Source: DASRHK01 sp963776465
GTDB taxonomy: Bacteria > Pseudomonadota > Gammaproteobacteria > Nevskiales > Nevskiaceae
Length of the DNA stretch: 64,000 nt
Direction: 5' to 3'
NCBI GenBank assembly: GCA_963776465.1
Contig: CAVZMV010000002.1
Location: forward strand, 2,356,001-2,420,000
Shown here: piece after piece, positions 50,680 through 59,648 of the stretch
Numbering within the stretch: the stretch's first letter is position 1
Layout of the letters: every line of letters starts with the position of its first letter
Program-made: the position numbers and the translations under genes
Notes under the pieces: model-generated
Told to the model about the DNA's origin: nothing
The model's input: the letters and a program-made list of their open reading frames with translations, nothing else
Database searches by the model: none

Positions 50680-51379
50680 CGCGATATTGCAAAACGAGTT
50701 CGAGTGCGCCGGCGCGCGCTATCGAATTGCGCTCTTCAGGGGCAGGGTCACCAGCGCCGAATGCATCGTTCTAACCGACACTATTGGCCAGAACTGGGGA
50801 CATTCGACTTATTTCGAGGCTAAGTCCCGTGTGGAAACATGCCTATGGCTTCGCTCGCAGGGCGGAGTGGATTACGAAGTGCGTACGCAGGCTCCGACAT
50901 CCGCGAAGCTTGACCACGAGTGCGCCGTGCTTCTTTGCGGCGAAGCGACAGGGCAGGCGACCGCCCGACTGATGCATTTGCAGAATCTGACCAGTGGCCA
51001 CTCCTGGAATATCCTGGATCTGGATGAACTCGTCGCAAGCCTCAACAGCACACACAGTGGCAAGCGCTGGCTCGTGACCGGCCTTGGTGCAATGCTCGGA
51101 CTGCTTGCGGCCGGTGGCGTCCGCGTCGGAATTGAGCTGGTGTCAGCGCTGTTGGGCCTTCCCGCGCACGGCAGCGCGCCCCAAGCCTTGATTGTCGTGA
51201 GCCAGCTGGCTGCATTCCTGCTGACGGTCCTCGTGATACGTAAAGTCGCTGGCGTCCAGCCACCTCCGGTGGACGAGTTTCAGCGACAGCTTATTGATCA
51301 CATGAAGAAGACATTTGAAGCAGGCGGCATGGCCATTCCGGAAAAGCTTGCCAAGCCGCCGGGCCTGTGGCCGACCTAG
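50669..51379 (+). CDS. Hypothetical membrane protein, two TM
   Basis: 236 residues; the ATG overlaps the end of the protease by 11 bases. A soluble N-terminal domain (1-125) has many Cys, then two TM helices (LVTGLGAMLGLLAAGGVRVG, ALIVVSQLAAFLLTVLVI) and a short cytoplasmic tail. Family not recognised. Linkage to the proteases suggests a helper role, but nothing shows this. Confidence 0.68.
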   Translation: MAADAILQNEFECAGARYRIALFRGRVTSAECIVLTDTIGQNWGHSTYFEAKSRVETCLWLRSQGGVDYEVRTQAPTSAKLDHECAVLLCGEATGQATARLMHLQNLTSGHSWNILDLDELVASLNSTHSGKRWLVTGLGAMLGLLAAGGVRVGIELVSALLGLPAHGSAPQALIVVSQLAAFLLTVLVIRKVAGVQPPPVDEFQRQLIDHMKKTFEAGGMAIPEKLAKPPGLWPT

Positions 51380-51511
51380 ACAAGTCCGTCGGTCACCCAA
51401 CGAAATAGCAAGTCGATCTGGGCGGTTCTAATTATCGGAAGTGGTCCCGCCAATAGCGGGGCGCGCATTTCATCATTACGGTCGATGGCACCTCATCACC
51501 AGGAGCCATCG

Positions 51512-51871
51512 ATGTCGGAACCCGAAGCCTTCCTGCTGCACTGCCTTCCTATCCTGCCGGCGTCACGCTCGGCGCAGGCCCGCGAGCGCATGCAGCAGGC
51601 CTTCAGTCACATCCAGAAGGCCGTCGCGGACTTGACCTGCCAGGGCGGGGAAGCCGTGCTTGAGCCCGAGCACGTCTGGATCATCGTGCTCCTCTTCTCG
51701 CTGACCGGGATGCGCGAGGAAACAGAGCTTCTCATCGAGCGCTACTGCATCAGCGAGTGGGCGTTCCACACCGACGCCAAGATCATTTCGGCGACGAACA
51801 GGGACCTCGAAGAACGGTCAATCGCAGCAGCGAGCGCGGTCTGGAAGCGCCGGTTTCGCCAAGGTCACTAG
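51512..51871 (+). CDS. Hypothetical protein upstream of the Xre-type antitoxin
   Basis: 119 residues from ATG 51512, with AGGAG 8 bases upstream. Helical; HVWIIVLLFSLTGMREE is moderately hydrophobic. The next gene starts 1 base after the stop, so they are co-transcribed. No family recognised. Confidence 0.6.
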   Translation: MSEPEAFLLHCLPILPASRSAQARERMQQAFSHIQKAVADLTCQGGEAVLEPEHVWIIVLLFSLTGMREETELLIERYCISEWAFHTDAKIISATNRDLEERSIAAASAVWKRRFRQGH

Positions 51872-51872
51872 T

Positions 51873-52277
51873 GTGGCCAAGATACGACCGGAGCGCGAAA
51901 GTTCTTTCGCTATTGCCAGTCGGAGTGAGGCGCGCGTTATCACAACAGCAACGTTGCGAGTAGCCGTGCACCTGAAGGTGTCGGACCCAAAGCTCGCTCG
52001 CATTCTAGGAATGAACCCAAGGCAGATCGCTCGTATCCGCCGGATGGAGTGGTGGCCGACACAGCATTCGAGTGTCTATGAGAGTTGCCTGCTCTTCATG
52101 CGGCTTTGGGTGAGCCTTGGCGCCATTGTTGGAGACGATCGTCGCGCCGCGAGCTGGCTGCATTCACGTTCGCCTCACATTCCGGCGCGCCGGGTAGTCG
52201 ATTACCTCGACAAGCCTGGCGGTCTGGCAGAGGTCGTCGCCCTGCTCGAATCACGCTACGTCTGGGGTGCCGCATGA
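51873..52277 (+). CDS. Xre/MbcA/ParS-type antitoxin (DUF2384), orphan
   Basis: 134 residues from GTG. HTH-like LKVSDPKLARILGMNPRQIARIRR, then the toxin-binding region WLHSRSPHIPARRVVDYLDKPGGLAEVVALLES. In this family a RES-domain NAD-degrading toxin normally follows in an overlapping gene. Here the following frame has no RES motif, so the toxin appears lost. Confidence 0.68.
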   Translation: MAKIRPERESSFAIASRSEARVITTATLRVAVHLKVSDPKLARILGMNPRQIARIRRMEWWPTQHSSVYESCLLFMRLWVSLGAIVGDDRRAASWLHSRSPHIPARRVVDYLDKPGGLAEVVALLESRYVWGAA

Positions 52278-52419
52278 GCATCGAGTTGGCGACCTTCACG
52301 CTCGCTAAGTGGTGCCTGCTAGTGGGGAATTGCAGCGTCGGATCGAGAACTCGCCGCGCCTGGGCCGGTCGCCAGGACTGGTTTTCCCCGATTCTTGGTC
52401 AAGTCCCCGTCTATTGGGT

Positions 52420-52842
52420 ATGGACGACGATTTTGAGAACTCGCGGGGGCAGGGCGGCGACGGCGCCCCCGGAAGCGCGTCTGCCGCTGCCACCCAGGAG
52501 TCTGCCGTCCGACCAGGGGCCCTGCGGGCGAAGCAGGCAGCCCGGTATCTGGGGATTAGCCAATCACAGTTCGCGCGGTACGTGAGGCCGGACTTGAGGG
52601 CTGTGAAGCTCGGTATCCGCGCGGTCGGCTTCACCCGCGACGATCTGGACGAGTTCCTTGAGCGCAACAAGGAAGGTCCACACGCGCCAGCAGGCGCAGG
52701 AGTCACATGTCAAAGAAGCATCGGCACTCGCCAGGGCTCTTCCTCCGGGGCGACACCTGGCACATCGACAAAATGGTCCTGGGACGAAGAGTGTGCGAAA
52801 GCACGGGCGAGTCTGAGGTTGCGAAAGCGGAGGAATACCTAG
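52420..52842 (+). CDS. AlpA/excisionase-like HTH protein
   Basis: 140 residues from ATG 52420. The disordered start is followed by LRAKQAARYLGISQSQFARYV...VGFTRDDLDEFLE (about 40-90), a MerR-like winged helix as in excisionases. The Ser/Arg-rich end overlaps the integrase gene by 136 bases and may not be native. Upstream of the integrase, as expected for a directionality factor. Confidence 0.65.
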   Translation: MDDDFENSRGQGGDGAPGSASAAATQESAVRPGALRAKQAARYLGISQSQFARYVRPDLRAVKLGIRAVGFTRDDLDEFLERNKEGPHAPAGAGVTCQRSIGTRQGSSSGATPGTSTKWSWDEECAKARASLRLRKRRNT

Positions 52843-53915
52843 CGCAACTGGTAATTCGAAAGCGCAATGCCAAGATACATGGCGACCGTCCAGTCCGGAC
52901 CTTCGAGGAAGCGGCCGCACGCTATATCGAGGAGAAGACGCGGGACGGAGCACGGGCACTGTCGCGCGACATCCAAGATCTGGAGCTCATCAAGAAATAC
53001 ATCTTCGCGCGCCCCCTATCCGAGGTTCATGAAAAGACCCTCGAGCCATTCATCAAGGATCGCTTAAGGAAGAAGCGCGCCCCTGGCACGATCAACCGCA
53101 CACTCGCGGTTGTGAGGCGCATCCTGAATCTGGCCGCCCAGATGTGGCGCGACGAGGAGAGCCACAAGAGTTGGCTGGAAGCAGCGCCGATGATCCGGCT
53201 GCTTCCCGACGACGACAAGCGCCCGCCTTATCAGCTCGCCTGGGATGAGGAGGCGCTCTTTGGTTCGATGCTGCCGCCTCATCAGCGTGAGATGTTTCGC
53301 TTCGCGACGAATACCGGGCTGCGCGAGCAGAACGTCTGCCGCCTTCGCTGGGAATGGGAGATCAAGGTGCGCGAACTGGGAACCAGCGTCTTCATGATTC
53401 CCAAGAAGTTCATGAAGAACAACCAGCCGTTCCTGGTCGTGCTCAATCGCTTTGCCCGCAAAGCAATTGAACGTGCACGCGGTAAGCATCCCAAAGTCGT
53501 GTTCACGATGAAGGTCGAGATCCGAAACGAGGAGGGCCGACTCTTGCGAGTGGAGCACCGTCCGATCACGAAGATGCTCAACAGCGCCTGGAAGCGGGCG
53601 AGGCGCGACGCCGTCGCCGCATACGCGAAAAGAATCGGGCGTCGGTGCCCCGAAGGCTTCGCAAAACTGCGGCCTCACGACGCCCGCCACACCTTTGGCT
53701 ACAGGTTACGCGGCAAGGACGTGACCGAGGAGGATCGCCAGCAACTCATGGGGCACAAGAACCGCACTATCACCACGCACTACTCGGCGGCTGAGGTTCG
53801 CAAGCTGATCGAGGCTGTCGAAAAGATCGCGGAGATGGGCACCCGGCGCAACCCTGCGATCACAGTGATCAGCGTCCAGCAGTTCGCCGAACTTTGCGAG
53901 CAGGATGAGAAATAG
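52707..53915 (+). CDS. Phage-type tyrosine integrase
   Basis: 402 residues. N-terminal arm-binding and core-binding regions, then the catalytic domain: Arg in GLREQN near 205, HDARHTFG near 325, GHKNRTITTHY with Tyr near 357. Normal length for an ICE or prophage integrase. No att site or tRNA is adjacent on the right; the tRNA-Met scar at 3.53 kb is a possible but distant mate. Confidence 0.88.
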   Translation: MSKKHRHSPGLFLRGDTWHIDKMVLGRRVCESTGESEVAKAEEYLAQLVIRKRNAKIHGDRPVRTFEEAAARYIEEKTRDGARALSRDIQDLELIKKYIFARPLSEVHEKTLEPFIKDRLRKKRAPGTINRTLAVVRRILNLAAQMWRDEESHKSWLEAAPMIRLLPDDDKRPPYQLAWDEEALFGSMLPPHQREMFRFATNTGLREQNVCRLRWEWEIKVRELGTSVFMIPKKFMKNNQPFLVVLNRFARKAIERARGKHPKVVFTMKVEIRNEEGRLLRVEHRPITKMLNSAWKRARRDAVAAYAKRIGRRCPEGFAKLRPHDARHTFGYRLRGKDVTEEDRQQLMGHKNRTITTHYSAAEVRKLIEAVEKIAEMGTRRNPAITVISVQQFAELCEQDEK

Positions 53916-53939
53916 GCGGGAAGCTCGTATACGCAGCCG

Positions 53940-55238
53940 CTATTGCGGGCGCGCCTGACCAGGCCTGTTGCGCATCGCGCGCAACGGATCGTCGCGCCAG
54001 ACGACGAGCCATTCCTGGTTGGACAGGACCGTCGCACTCCCGAATAGGTCCGAGTAATGCCCCGGATATAGCGTATGCATTGGAACCAGGGTCCTTGGGC
54101 GAATGCCTTCCACGAACCTTCGGAGGTCGGCAATGCCCGCGTGCCCGGAGGTGTGATGGATCTCGAAGCCGAGCCCCTGTGTGCTGGCCCAGGCGCGCAG
54201 ATCGTGACTGCCCCGATCCAGGTATCCGGGCCAAAGCGAATACATCAGCCTGCCCCCACGGCAGCAGCTCATTTGTTCCAGATCGCGCGTCATGGACTCG
54301 CGAAACAGCATGACCCACTTCGACGGGTCGGCAGCGATTTCTTCTGGGTAGATGCGCCGCTGACTGATCCTTCGCAGTGATTCGTACTGTTTGCCCGCGA
54401 TGATCTGGCGGCGCTGACGTGTCGGAAGGAAGACCCGCACGTTCGGCGACTTGGGGGAGGGGAGCGTCTTGCGGCCGAGAGCTTCCAGGATGCAGGCCGT
54501 GTAGACGTCGATGATGAGGCAGCGGCCGGACTGTACCGCGGCACGATAGAACGTAACCAGACGGTCGATGTTCTGGGAAGAGAAGTACGCCAGCGCGATC
54601 CCTTCGGTGTCTTTCAGCGAGGCAGCAATGGTCCGCTCGAGTGCGTCCTCGCTCACAACCTCGCTTTCCGAGTCTCGACCCAGGGTCGTCCCCTCCATCA
54701 GCAATACGTCGACATCAGGAGGCGGGTGTCGAAGGAGCGCTTCCATCTGGCGCGACTTGCGGCCGTGCATGCGGAAGTCCCCGCTGTAGAGCACCTTCCT
54801 GCCGTCCGCCTCGATCACCAGCGCATGCGCGTCGTAGGCGGAATGATCGACAAGCAAGGGTGTGACGGAGAAGGGCCCGACCGCGAACCTGCGCGAGCTG
54901 AAGTAGGGGGTGATCGGCTGCTTGATAGCGGCGGTGGGCACGAAGAATGAAGCCGCATCGAGCAGTCGTTTTGCACCATCGCCCAGATGCACGGGAACCG
55001 ACGGGTGCACGCAAGCCAGAAGACCATAGTGGTCCTGGTGGGGATGGCTCAGGACAATGCCCAGCAGCTCCGGGTTTGTCCCCTCGGCAAGGCCAGCGAT
55101 CGGTGGAAGAAAGGCTGGCGATGCCGCCGGCGCGACCAGCGGCAACCCCAGGTCGACAAAGATCGACTTTCCTTGCGATTCGAGCTGCACACAGTTGCCG
55201 CCGATCTCATCGGCAGCCCGAAGGATCCTCAGCCGCAC
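53940..55238 (-). CDS. Metallo-beta-lactamase-fold hydrolase, RNase J/beta-CASP-like
   Basis: 432 residues from GTG 55238, which overlaps the upstream stop. Zinc motif HPHQDH at 65-70, further ligands in DHSAYDAHALV and GDFRMHGRK, then HTSGHAGIADLRRF and PMHTLYPG near the end. The two late His regions and the overall length resemble beta-CASP exonucleases and RNA-processing enzymes. It is made together with the nuclease-like gene before it. Confidence 0.82.
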   Translation of the reverse strand: MRLRILRAADEIGGNCVQLESQGKSIFVDLGLPLVAPAASPAFLPPIAGLAEGTNPELLGIVLSHPHQDHYGLLACVHPSVPVHLGDGAKRLLDAASFFVPTAAIKQPITPYFSSRRFAVGPFSVTPLLVDHSAYDAHALVIEADGRKVLYSGDFRMHGRKSRQMEALLRHPPPDVDVLLMEGTTLGRDSESEVVSEDALERTIAASLKDTEGIALAYFSSQNIDRLVTFYRAAVQSGRCLIIDVYTACILEALGRKTLPSPKSPNVRVFLPTRQRRQIIAGKQYESLRRISQRRIYPEEIAADPSKWVMLFRESMTRDLEQMSCCRGGRLMYSLWPGYLDRGSHDLRAWASTQGLGFEIHHTSGHAGIADLRRFVEGIRPRTLVPMHTLYPGHYSDLFGSATVLSNQEWLVVWRDDPLRAMRNRPGQARPQ

Positions 55239-56035
55239 TTAGGGTAGAGGTTGTCCAGGATCTGGCGCAATTTCGCTGGGTCATCGTCTTGTGGCCATTT
55301 GAAGTCCGCCGGCAGACGATCAAACGTGAACGTCATCGTGACGGAATGATCTGCGGCGATCTGCTTCAGCGCCTCATTGGCTCCTGCCTGAAATTCGCGA
55401 TAGCCGACGCCTTGATAAAAGCTGTCCGGGGCAAGCACGCTCAACCGGACGTCGCTGGCGTGGAGCATCGTTCCGGGAGCGGGCTCGGCAAACGCGCGAC
55501 GGGACAGGAGCCATATAAAACCGTACTGGAGGATTTCGACCGCGGCGTAGAGGGGCGTGTTGCTGCCGAGCTTGAGCTCCACGAAGTCGAACGCCTCAGG
55601 TCCCCGATGGTGAACGAGGTCAATCGCGCATCGCTTGGCTGCCGTTGGATTGATCAGGCCCGAAGCAATGGGCACCTGGTTCCACCAGTCCGAACGTTCG
55701 GCGTCAACGCACGCCTTCACGAACGTTCGCTCCAGGCCGACTTCTCGTGGCTTGTTGGCCGGGTCAAACGAGGGCCACGTCTTGCGCATCCGCCAGTTCT
55801 GGCGCGACGGGTCTTTTGTCTTCTTCGCCAGGATTCCCAAAAAGTTGTCGCGCACCGTGTCGTAGATGCTTCGAACAAGTCCCGCGGCCAGCGCCTGGTC
55901 AGGTTCGGCCTTGCGATGCTTCAGGAGCAGAGACTTGTGCCGGTACGATTTGCCGCTGAAGACCTCGCTGAGCTTGGCCTCGACGCCAAGGAAGAGCTCG
56001 TTGGCTTGCTTAACCCGCTTGGGCATCTCTTCCAT
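55229..56035 (-). CDS. PD-(D/E)XK-like nuclease candidate, partner of MBL gene
   Basis: 268 residues from ATG 56035. Central segment AIDLVHHRGPEAFDFVELKLGSNTPLYAAVEILQYG fits the Asp...Glu-x-Lys core and following helix of PD-(D/E)XK nucleases. Remaining parts are helical. The overlap with the downstream MBL gene means the two products are made in fixed ratio. No close family recognised. Confidence 0.62.
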   Translation of the reverse strand: MEEMPKRVKQANELFLGVEAKLSEVFSGKSYRHKSLLLKHRKAEPDQALAAGLVRSIYDTVRDNFLGILAKKTKDPSRQNWRMRKTWPSFDPANKPREVGLERTFVKACVDAERSDWWNQVPIASGLINPTAAKRCAIDLVHHRGPEAFDFVELKLGSNTPLYAAVEILQYGFIWLLSRRAFAEPAPGTMLHASDVRLSVLAPDSFYQGVGYREFQAGANEALKQIAADHSVTMTFTFDRLPADFKWPQDDDPAKLRQILDNLYPKCG

Positions 56036-56187
56036 TTTCAATCCTCAATGCGAACCCGGTGTCCGGATTCTCGTCGTTCTGGCTTTTGCATGCCTTTAGT
56101 CTGAAGTGCCGCTGGCTCACCCGCTGAGCTAGCTGGGACGTAACGTGCGAAGCCTTACCTGGTGTCCTGGCCCGCCCTTGCACTCCA

Positions 56188-56697
56188 ATGCCCCTGAATG
56201 CACGAGAAGTGCGCAAGGCCCGGATCAGACGGCTCAAGGTTCTGGAGTTTCAACGAAGGTCGCGCTGGCTCTGGCCGATCGCGCCGGGCGACATGACCCG
56301 CATCCGCGACATCGACCAGGCACTCATGGGGCTTGCCGGGAGACTCCACGGCGATCTGGTCGCCGAGCGCCTGAGGGCTGATGCACGATTCGAAGCGGGC
56401 GAGATCGGAAGCTACGAAGTGGTGGCGATCGTTGAGCTGCTGCGGTCAGGCGCGGGGGAGGAGGCAGTCGTCGCAACCGAGTTCCTGGAGGACGATCTCG
56501 TAATGGATGGGCGGGATTGGCGTCAGGCCAACGATCCAAGTGGACAGCTGTCCTTTCCCTGCTCGTATCTGCTGCACTACGTGATGGACGTGGAGCTTGT
56601 CACTGCCTGGGAGCTCGCCGCTGCTACTTCGCTCCAGGGTGAGGTACAGGTGTGGCTACAGCACTCGGTGGATCTGCCCAGCAGGCCACTCTCGTGA
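56188..56697 (+). CDS. Hypothetical soluble protein
   Basis: 169 residues. A basic, helical N-terminus (REVRKARIRRLKVLEFQRR) is followed by an alpha/beta region with VVATEFLEDDLVMDG. Diverges from the nuclease/MBL pair. No family recognised; an antisense frame in the 3' half seems less likely to be real. Confidence 0.5.
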   Translation: MPLNAREVRKARIRRLKVLEFQRRSRWLWPIAPGDMTRIRDIDQALMGLAGRLHGDLVAERLRADARFEAGEIGSYEVVAIVELLRSGAGEEAVVATEFLEDDLVMDGRDWRQANDPSGQLSFPCSYLLHYVMDVELVTAWELAAATSLQGEVQVWLQHSVDLPSRPLS

Positions 56698-56967
56698 TTG
56701 TCCCTACCGAGTGAATAGTCCGCTTCGAACGCCAGCGTCTGGCTGGCGTCAACCTTCTGGAGATCCTCGTGATTGGCGCGAGTTTGACTGACCTTATCCC
56801 GGTTTATCGATATCAGATAAAACCGCCTAATTTCGGTATAACTCGGCGCAACTCTTTGCGTAACAGCGTCCTGGCGCTGATGCCGAAACTCGATCAGCTT
56901 GTGCGAGAACCTAATCGTCGCTATCGGCCCGAAGCAGTCGGTAGGGTGCGGCGTTACGATCAGCGCC

Positions 56968-57408
56968 ATGAATGATCCCAAAGAGGTTCCGGGCGATTCA
57001 CAATTTCCAACCGCGCCGGAAGTCGCGGCGCGCTTCCAGTACGTCTTCGAGAACATCGACGAAGCCCATGGAGGCGGGTTTGTAAGCGGGGAATTTGTGC
57101 TCCTCAAGGACGGTCGGTTGTTCCGCCGGGGCTGCCATGACTCTTTCTTTGAGGGGGCGACGACTTGGCGCGCAACCCCATGGGAGCTCGATAAGCGCTG
57201 GGTGGAAAGGTCAGCCGATGTCAGGCGGCTGGCCGATCACCTGATTTCGAGGGGCTATGACCTGTATCCCCCAAGCCCCGTCGCCGTTGACGCTGAATCG
57301 GCAGGTCCATTTCCGGGCTATTCCACATCGGGATCGCCGCTGCGTCCCGACGAAATAGTGAACATGGGACGAGGCAACAAGCGGTCTGATGAAGCACCCG
57401 AGGTGTAG
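56968..57408 (+). CDS. Hypothetical protein
   Basis: 146 residues from ATG 56968. Includes FQYVFENIDEAHGGGFVSG and LFRRGCHDSFFEGATTWRA, and ends in a flexible Gly/Pro-rich tail. Soluble, no signal. No family recognised. Confidence 0.5.
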   Translation: MNDPKEVPGDSQFPTAPEVAARFQYVFENIDEAHGGGFVSGEFVLLKDGRLFRRGCHDSFFEGATTWRATPWELDKRWVERSADVRRLADHLISRGYDLYPPSPVAVDAESAGPFPGYSTSGSPLRPDEIVNMGRGNKRSDEAPEV

Positions 57409-57930
57409 CGCAGGGGATCTGCACGTGTGCTTCAAAAAGTGGTGACGGCGGTCATTGCCGGCAGGCAATGGCTTCCGGAAAACGCGTTTCCTGGGAGCTA
57501 TGCCGGCTTGCATCAACGTGGTGCTTAGAAGCCTCCGGTCGCGCGCGAACTACGCACTGCTCGCGGGAGCTTTAGAGCTCGTAAACCTGCTGCTTGAACC
57601 GCGCTTTGGCGAGCCTGCGTTCCATTGCGCCCCGAGATCCGCAGGATTACGCTTCTACGGCGCCAAATCCGGCGCGCCACGTCAAGGAGGTGCGTTTGAT
57701 TGCGAAAATTACGATGCGATTTGCTTGCAACGCCAAAGCAGTCGCTGCTCATCTGGCTTCTGCGATTGTATCGATCTTCAATTTTATTCTGATATGTCCT
57801 TTTAGAACTTTTAAGATGCAATTACTTCTTGGAAACTGGTTTCACTTTGAATTCTCCTTATCCAAATAAATCTGGGGGCGGTGATGAAAGTCACCGCCCT
57901 TGTCGCTGGCGCCCTGTTTGACGATGCCGC
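57409..57930 (+). other. Non-coding stretch, AT-richer than surroundings
   Basis: No gene supported. The segment 57700-57870 is markedly AT-richer than the neighbourhood. It ends in a 9-bp GC stem with a 6-nt loop (57876-57899) followed by TTG, which may be a weak terminator or leader hairpin before the J-domain gene. Confidence 0.4.
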
Positions 57931-58345
57931 ATGAGCAATTTCCAAACGCACTACCAGAACCTGCAGGTTACTGAAAACGCAAGCCCAGAGGTCATTAAGG
58001 GTGCGTACCGTTATCTAGCGCAAAAGTGGCATCCCGACAAGAATCCGACAGAGCGCGCCAAGGCCGAGCGGGTTACGAAGTTGCTGAATGAGGCTTACGC
58101 AGTGCTTTCGGATCCAGGTACGGCGCAAAGAGCACGACGCCTGGATTCGGGCGCAACGCGGATCGGAGCGAGCACAGGACGCTCGACGATCGGCGACTTC
58201 CACCACCAACACCTCGTCGAGTTCTCGCTACGAGAAGCTTGGACATTTATTCGAGAATGGAAACTGTATTCGTTGTGAGCAGTCCCAGACCGACGTCGAG
58301 CGCTTCTTCAATGTTTGCCCTAAGAAGCCGCCCTGGAAATCTTGA
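57931..58345 (+). pseudogene. J-domain protein, frameshifted
   Basis: The first frame gives a DnaJ-type domain: YQNLQVTENASPEVIKGAYR, LAQKWHPDKNP with the HPD motif, LLNEAYAVLSDP. Right after SDP the expected RRKEHDAWIRAQ is in another frame, which continues to 58345 with YEKLGHLFENGNCIRC. A shift of one base near 58113-58118 would join them. As read, the first frame ends at 58278 with an unrelated tail. Confidence 0.72.
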
Positions 58346-58861
58346 TGGTGGTGGCGCCTAACGATCGGTTCGAGGGGCAGGATCGTGTCCCGCTAATGTA
58401 AAACGGTTCCGTCTAACATCCCGACAGCAGTCATCCAACGGCCCGCTATCTGGAAGCTCCGCACCCAAGCGGGAAGGGCAGGAACCGGCCGATCTCGGCG
58501 AAACGTCACTACCGACCCATTCGAGCGTGTCGCGAAGCGCAAGCGGTCACCTGCATCCGGAAGCGGGCGAGCAGATCCGATGTGCGATCAGGGTCGGCGA
58601 GTGGGAATCTCCCGACAAGGTTGGTAACTCGCATACCGGCCGGAAAACATGATGCGCGCTTTCGGTGCCTTTGCTCCGGCGTGCTGCCAATGAGAAGTCT
58701 TGGCGGGGTACTCAATCACTCTCGAATATATCTTCCACTGTCAGCTGTATTCCCAGCTGCTAGTTCAGCAAGTCGCAGAAGATCGTGTTCGAGATTCGCT
58801 CGCTGTCGATTAGCCCACCATAACGATCGAAGAGTCAACTGGCGTCAACAAGCTCTCTAGG
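58346..58861 (+). other. Non-coding stretch with repeat remnant
   Basis: No gene supported. Contains a diverged type I repeat at about 58475-58530 (GGAACCGGCCGATCTCGGCG, then CTACCGACCC). Confidence 0.4.
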
Positions 58862-59434
58862 TCAGTTCTTGAGCCAATGATCAAACATCCTTAGTGGGGA
58901 TATTTTGTGCCGCTGTCCAAACTGGAACAGCGGCGCCGCATGCTTCGCCGCGATGCATTCGTGCCGATACAACTCAGGCCAATTATCTTGATACGCATAC
59001 CATGTGTCATACCCATCATCTTTGTTGCCGTCACTCATAAACGTTGTCGAGTAATCACCGTCGGAATCGAAGTAGTGCCAATGGCCGCGCCTGAATCTAC
59101 GGCCCTCGCATCCGAGAAACTCTACATCGTCACATGTTCCGTTCCGCGCTCTGAGGCGAACTTGGATGCGTTCAGTGATGGTCAGCCGACCTCCCCGATA
59201 CGGCTCCTCATCGACAAATCGACAGGCACTCACAAAGACGCGATCCGGATCGTTGGCGGAAAAGGTCCTGGGGATTGTTCGCTGATGGTGGCGCGCCCGT
59301 GCGGCAATTCCGGCAGGAACTGGTTCACAACCGCAAAATGCTGCGTGTCGCACATGCCAATCGACGACATGTTCTTCGGAGCCGTCCGCCGGCAAAGGAT
59401 GTTTTGCATGCCACCTGTCGTTGCGGATGCTCAT
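58862..59434 (-). CDS. Hypothetical soluble protein
   Basis: 190 residues from ATG 59434 (the frame opens 11 codons earlier). Contains DPDRVFVSACRFVDEEPYRG, GCEGRRFRRGHWHYFDSDGD and a Trp/Tyr-rich end. No signal or TM. Composition looks coding but no family is recognised. Confidence 0.5.
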   Translation of the reverse strand: MSIRNDRWHAKHPLPADGSEEHVVDWHVRHAAFCGCEPVPAGIAARARHHQRTIPRTFSANDPDRVFVSACRFVDEEPYRGGRLTITERIQVRLRARNGTCDDVEFLGCEGRRFRRGHWHYFDSDGDYSTTFMSDGNKDDGYDTWYAYQDNWPELYRHECIAAKHAAPLFQFGQRHKISPLRMFDHWLKN

Positions 59435-59648
59435 CTGACCTGAACTAGCTTCGCGACCATTGACCATAAATGCCCAGAGTCGAGGGCATCGCCGACAAAT
59501 GTGAGCGGATGTGCTCCCTCCATTAATCCTCCAATAGCGGTTGCCGCTACCCCACTCGGGGATTTTAGACCGATGAACAACACTGCTGAATCACGACCGC
59601 ACCTGTCTCGTCGCGCGACGTCACTATCGACCCGATCACTTCCCGGAA

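Noticed and set aside
52274..52585. RES toxin expected after the Xre/MbcA-type antitoxin
   Set aside because: The frame starting at 52274 shows no RES motifs and overlaps the excisionase-like gene.
54947..56104. 385-codon plus-strand frame
   Set aside because: Antisense to the MBL and nuclease-like genes; composition is typical of a shadow frame.
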